5,138 nucleotides of DNA. Source: Acidimicrobiaceae bacterium (GTDB lineage: Bacteria > Actinomycetota > Acidimicrobiia > Acidimicrobiales > Palsa-688). The notes under the pieces are model-generated. The model did not search any database and had not been told where the DNA came from. It saw only the letters and a program-made list of their open reading frames with translations. The position numbers were made by a program, and so were the translations under genes. Positions 3,389-5,138 of the stretch are shown in pieces (positions within the stretch are counted from its first letter, which is position 1; each line of letters starts with the position of its first letter). Where the stretch lies: contig PMHU01000126.1 of assembly GCA_003156795.1 (NCBI GenBank), forward strand, positions 1 to 5,138, written 5' to 3'.

Positions 3389-5138
3389 TCAGGTGGTCCG
3401 CAGGAAGATGGTTTTGGCGACGGTGCGGGAGGTCGTACCTTTGGCTTTGATGGTGTGGGTTCCGGGGCGGCCAGCCCCGGCGGGGACGGTGGTGGTGCAG
3501 GTGAAGGTGCCGTCGCTGGCCGCGACGGTGGTGCATAACAGCACTGCGGGGTTCGACGTTTGGCTTGTGTCGTATTTGACATTGATGGTCTCACCGGCGT
3601 TGAAGCCGGCGCCGGTGATCGTGACCCCCGTCCCTGTCGGCCCTTCGGCAGGGGAGGTCGTGACCGAGTCGGCGGTGGTGGTGCTCTCGATCGAGTTGTT
3701 CGCGCCTAGGGACCAAAGCGCCCCGTCCGGGCCGGCTGTCTCCGGCGGGATCACGACGTTGGCGTCGGGGTCTTTGGTGACCACCCCGGCGGGGGTGATC
3801 CGCCAGATCGAGTTAGTGTCATCGAAGTACATGTTCCCGTCGGTCCCGGCCGTGATCCCTTGAGGGTGGCGGGTGGCGGGAGCCGGGAAGTCTGATACGA
3901 CCCCGGCGGTGGTGATGCGCCCAATGGATCTCCCGGCGTAGTTGGTGAACCACAGCGCACCGTCGGGACCAGGAGCGATCCCCCACGGGGCGCTCATGCC
4001 CGAGCCGGTGTAGTTGGTTACGACCCCGGCGGTGGTAATCCGCCCGATCGAGTTGTTATTGGTAAACCAGAGCGCTCCGTCGGGACCAGGAGCGATCCCA
4101 TCCGGGTTGGAGATTCCGCGGCCGGTGTAGTTAGTTACGACCCCGGCGGTGGTGATACGCCCGATGGAGTTGTTGCCGGAGTTGGTAAACCACAGCGCTC
4201 CGTCGGGCCCGGCCGTGATCCCGAGGGGTTGGCTGATGGTGGGGTCGGTGTAGTTGGTGATCACCCCGGTGATGGTGATGCGCCCGATGGAGTTGTTGTC
4301 GTAGTTGGTGAACCAGAGGGCTCCGTCGGGACCTGTGGTGATCGCTGTGGGGTTGCTGATGCCGTCGCCGTCATAGTTGGATACCAGCCCGGCGGTGGTG
4401 ATGCGCCCGATGGAACTGTTGTCGACGTTGGTGAACCACAGGGCGCCGTCGGGTCCGGCCGTGATCCCATATGAGTCGCTGATGGTGGGGTCGGTGTAGT
4501 TAGTGACCGCTCCGTCGGTGCTGATGCGCCCGATGGAGTCGCTGTTGTTGTTGATGAACCACAGGGCTCCGTCGGGGCCGGCGGTGATCGCTTGGGGAAG
4601 GTCGATGCTCGGGTCGGTGTAGCTGGTTATCGCCCCGGCCGTTGTGATCCGATCGATCGAATCAACGTAGCCGTCGGGCCCCGGCTCAGTCGCGTCATCG
4701 GTAAACCACAGAGCCCCGTCGGGGCCGGCCGTGATGTTGCTCGGGAAACCGTCCGGTGGGGCAGGGAACGAGGACACCACATCCGTGGTCGTAATCCGCC
4801 CGATGGAGTTGTTCCCTGTGTTGGTGAACCAGAGCGCGCCGTCGGGGCCGGCCGTGATCCCGAGTGGGCTGCTGATGGTCGGGTCGGTGTAGTTGGTGAC
4901 CACCCCCGCTGTGGAGATGCGCCCGATCGAGTTGTTGTATTCGTTGGTAAACCAGAGCGCTCCATCCGAGCCGGCCGTGATCCCCGTCGGGCCGCTGATG
5001 GTGGGGTCGGGGTAGTCGGTGACTGCTCCGCCGGTGGTGATTCGCCCGATCGAGTTGTTCCCTGTGTTGGTGAACCACAGGGCGCCGTCCGGGCCGGCCG
5101 TGATCGCTTGGGGGAGGTCGATGCTCGGGTCGGTGTAG
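3389..5138 (-). CDS. Multi-blade beta-propeller protein (streptogramin-lyase-like repeats) with C-terminal IPT/TIG-like domain, 5' partial
   Basis: The frame is open from the right edge to TGA at 3391-3389, giving 582 visible residues; an in-frame GTG at 4903 is mid-repeat and is not the start. Residues 1-493 are 12 tandem units of mostly 41 residues, consensus YTxPxISxPxGITAGPDGALWFTN followed by xxNNSIGRITTAGVVT, the blade pattern of virginiamycin B lyase (Vgb, COG4257) and similar propellers. Vgb itself has seven blades. Here the WFTE common in that family is WFTN, and the visible repeats hold one histidine (R-H-P in blade 11), so lyase activity is doubtful. Blade 4 carries an 8-residue insertion (EPGPDGYVD) and the last blade is degenerate. 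Residues 494-582 form an Ig-like IPT/TIG domain (SPAEGPTGTGVTITGAGF, then AGETINV) with two cysteines. No anchor is seen at the C-terminus. The protein is probably secreted, as such proteins usually are, but the N-terminus is outside the window. A binding or surface role is inference. Confidence 0.88.
   Translation of the reverse strand, partial: YTDPSIDLPQAITAGPDGALWFTNTGNNSIGRITTGGAVTDYPDPTISGPTGITAGSDGALWFTNEYNNSIGRISTAGVVTNYTDPTISSPLGITAGPDGALWFTNTGNNSIGRITTTDVVSSFPAPPDGFPSNITAGPDGALWFTDDATEPGPDGYVDSIDRITTAGAITSYTDPSIDLPQAITAGPDGALWFINNNSDSIGRISTDGAVTNYTDPTISDSYGITAGPDGALWFTNVDNSSIGRITTAGLVSNYDGDGISNPTAITTGPDGALWFTNYDNNSIGRITITGVITNYTDPTISQPLGITAGPDGALWFTNSGNNSIGRITTAGVVTNYTGRGISNPDGIAPGPDGALWFTNNNSIGRITTAGVVTNYTGSGMSAPWGIAPGPDGALWFTNYAGRSIGRITTAGVVSDFPAPATRHPQGITAGTDGNMYFDDTNSIWRITPAGVVTKDPDANVVIPPETAGPDGALWSLGANNSIESTTTADSVTTSPAEGPTGTGVTITGAGFNAGETINVKYDTSQTSNPAVLLCTTVAASDGTFTCTTTVPAGAGRPGTHTIKAKGTTSRTVAKTIFLRTT
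3659..5138 (-). repeat. Tandem coding repeat, about 123 bp per unit, at least 12 units
   Basis: Each unit encodes one propeller blade. In reading order the units have 40 (cut by the edge), 41, 41, 49, 41, 41, 41, 41, 39, 41, 39 and 39 codons. Units 1 and 5 share the peptide YTDPSIDLPQAITAGPDGAL with almost identical DNA (about 5098-5138 and 4582-4622). Units 3 and 8 differ at two of their first 36 residues. Such similarity over parts of an array points to recent duplication or gene conversion. The units nearest the C-terminus have diverged most. Confidence 0.9.

Overview
The window is GC-rich, uses GTG as well as ATG starts, and carries gene types common in actinobacteria: a DUF427/NTP_transf_9-type gene, a DinB-type metal-binding protein, a lipoprotein, and exported proteins with repeats. 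It looks like a piece of the chromosome of a high-GC Gram-positive organism, probably an actinobacterium or a relative. No rRNA, tRNA, CRISPR array, transposase or phage gene is visible, and there is no long operon.

Layout from the left. At 1-254 (minus) is the 5' part of a DUF427 gene broken by an in-frame TGA at codon 18. At 373-1215 (minus) is an exported protein made of three copies of a module with two cysteines each. At 1394-1651 (minus) is a small coding-like frame interrupted by one TGA, unidentified and probably a decayed gene. At 1684-2223 (plus), diverging from it, is a complete DinB-family gene. Positions 2224-2667 form a gene-free stretch full of structure: a GC-rich palindromic region, a 10-bp hairpin with a GGAA tetraloop, a bulged 12-bp hairpin, a 17-bp perfect inverted repeat around a 27-nt all-pyrimidine loop, an exact 9-mer DnaA box and one more short hairpin. 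At 2668-3288 (plus) is a small lipoprotein. At 3389-5138 (minus), running off the right edge, is a long repeat protein with at least 12 streptogramin-lyase-like beta-propeller blades and a C-terminal IPT/TIG-like domain.

The genes do not form an obvious pathway. Three of the four intact or partial genes encode exported proteins (cysteine-module protein, lipoprotein, propeller), so the region leans towards the cell surface. Two broken genes on the minus strand show that it is also decaying. TGA ends the DinB, lipoprotein and propeller genes, so the internal TGAs in the broken genes are best read as real nonsense codons rather than recoding.

I do not see a convincing new multi-gene system. The points most worth a second look are the two hidden broken genes, the evenly spaced triplicated cysteine module, the polypyrimidine-loop inverted repeat with the nearby DnaA box, and the enlarged propeller.
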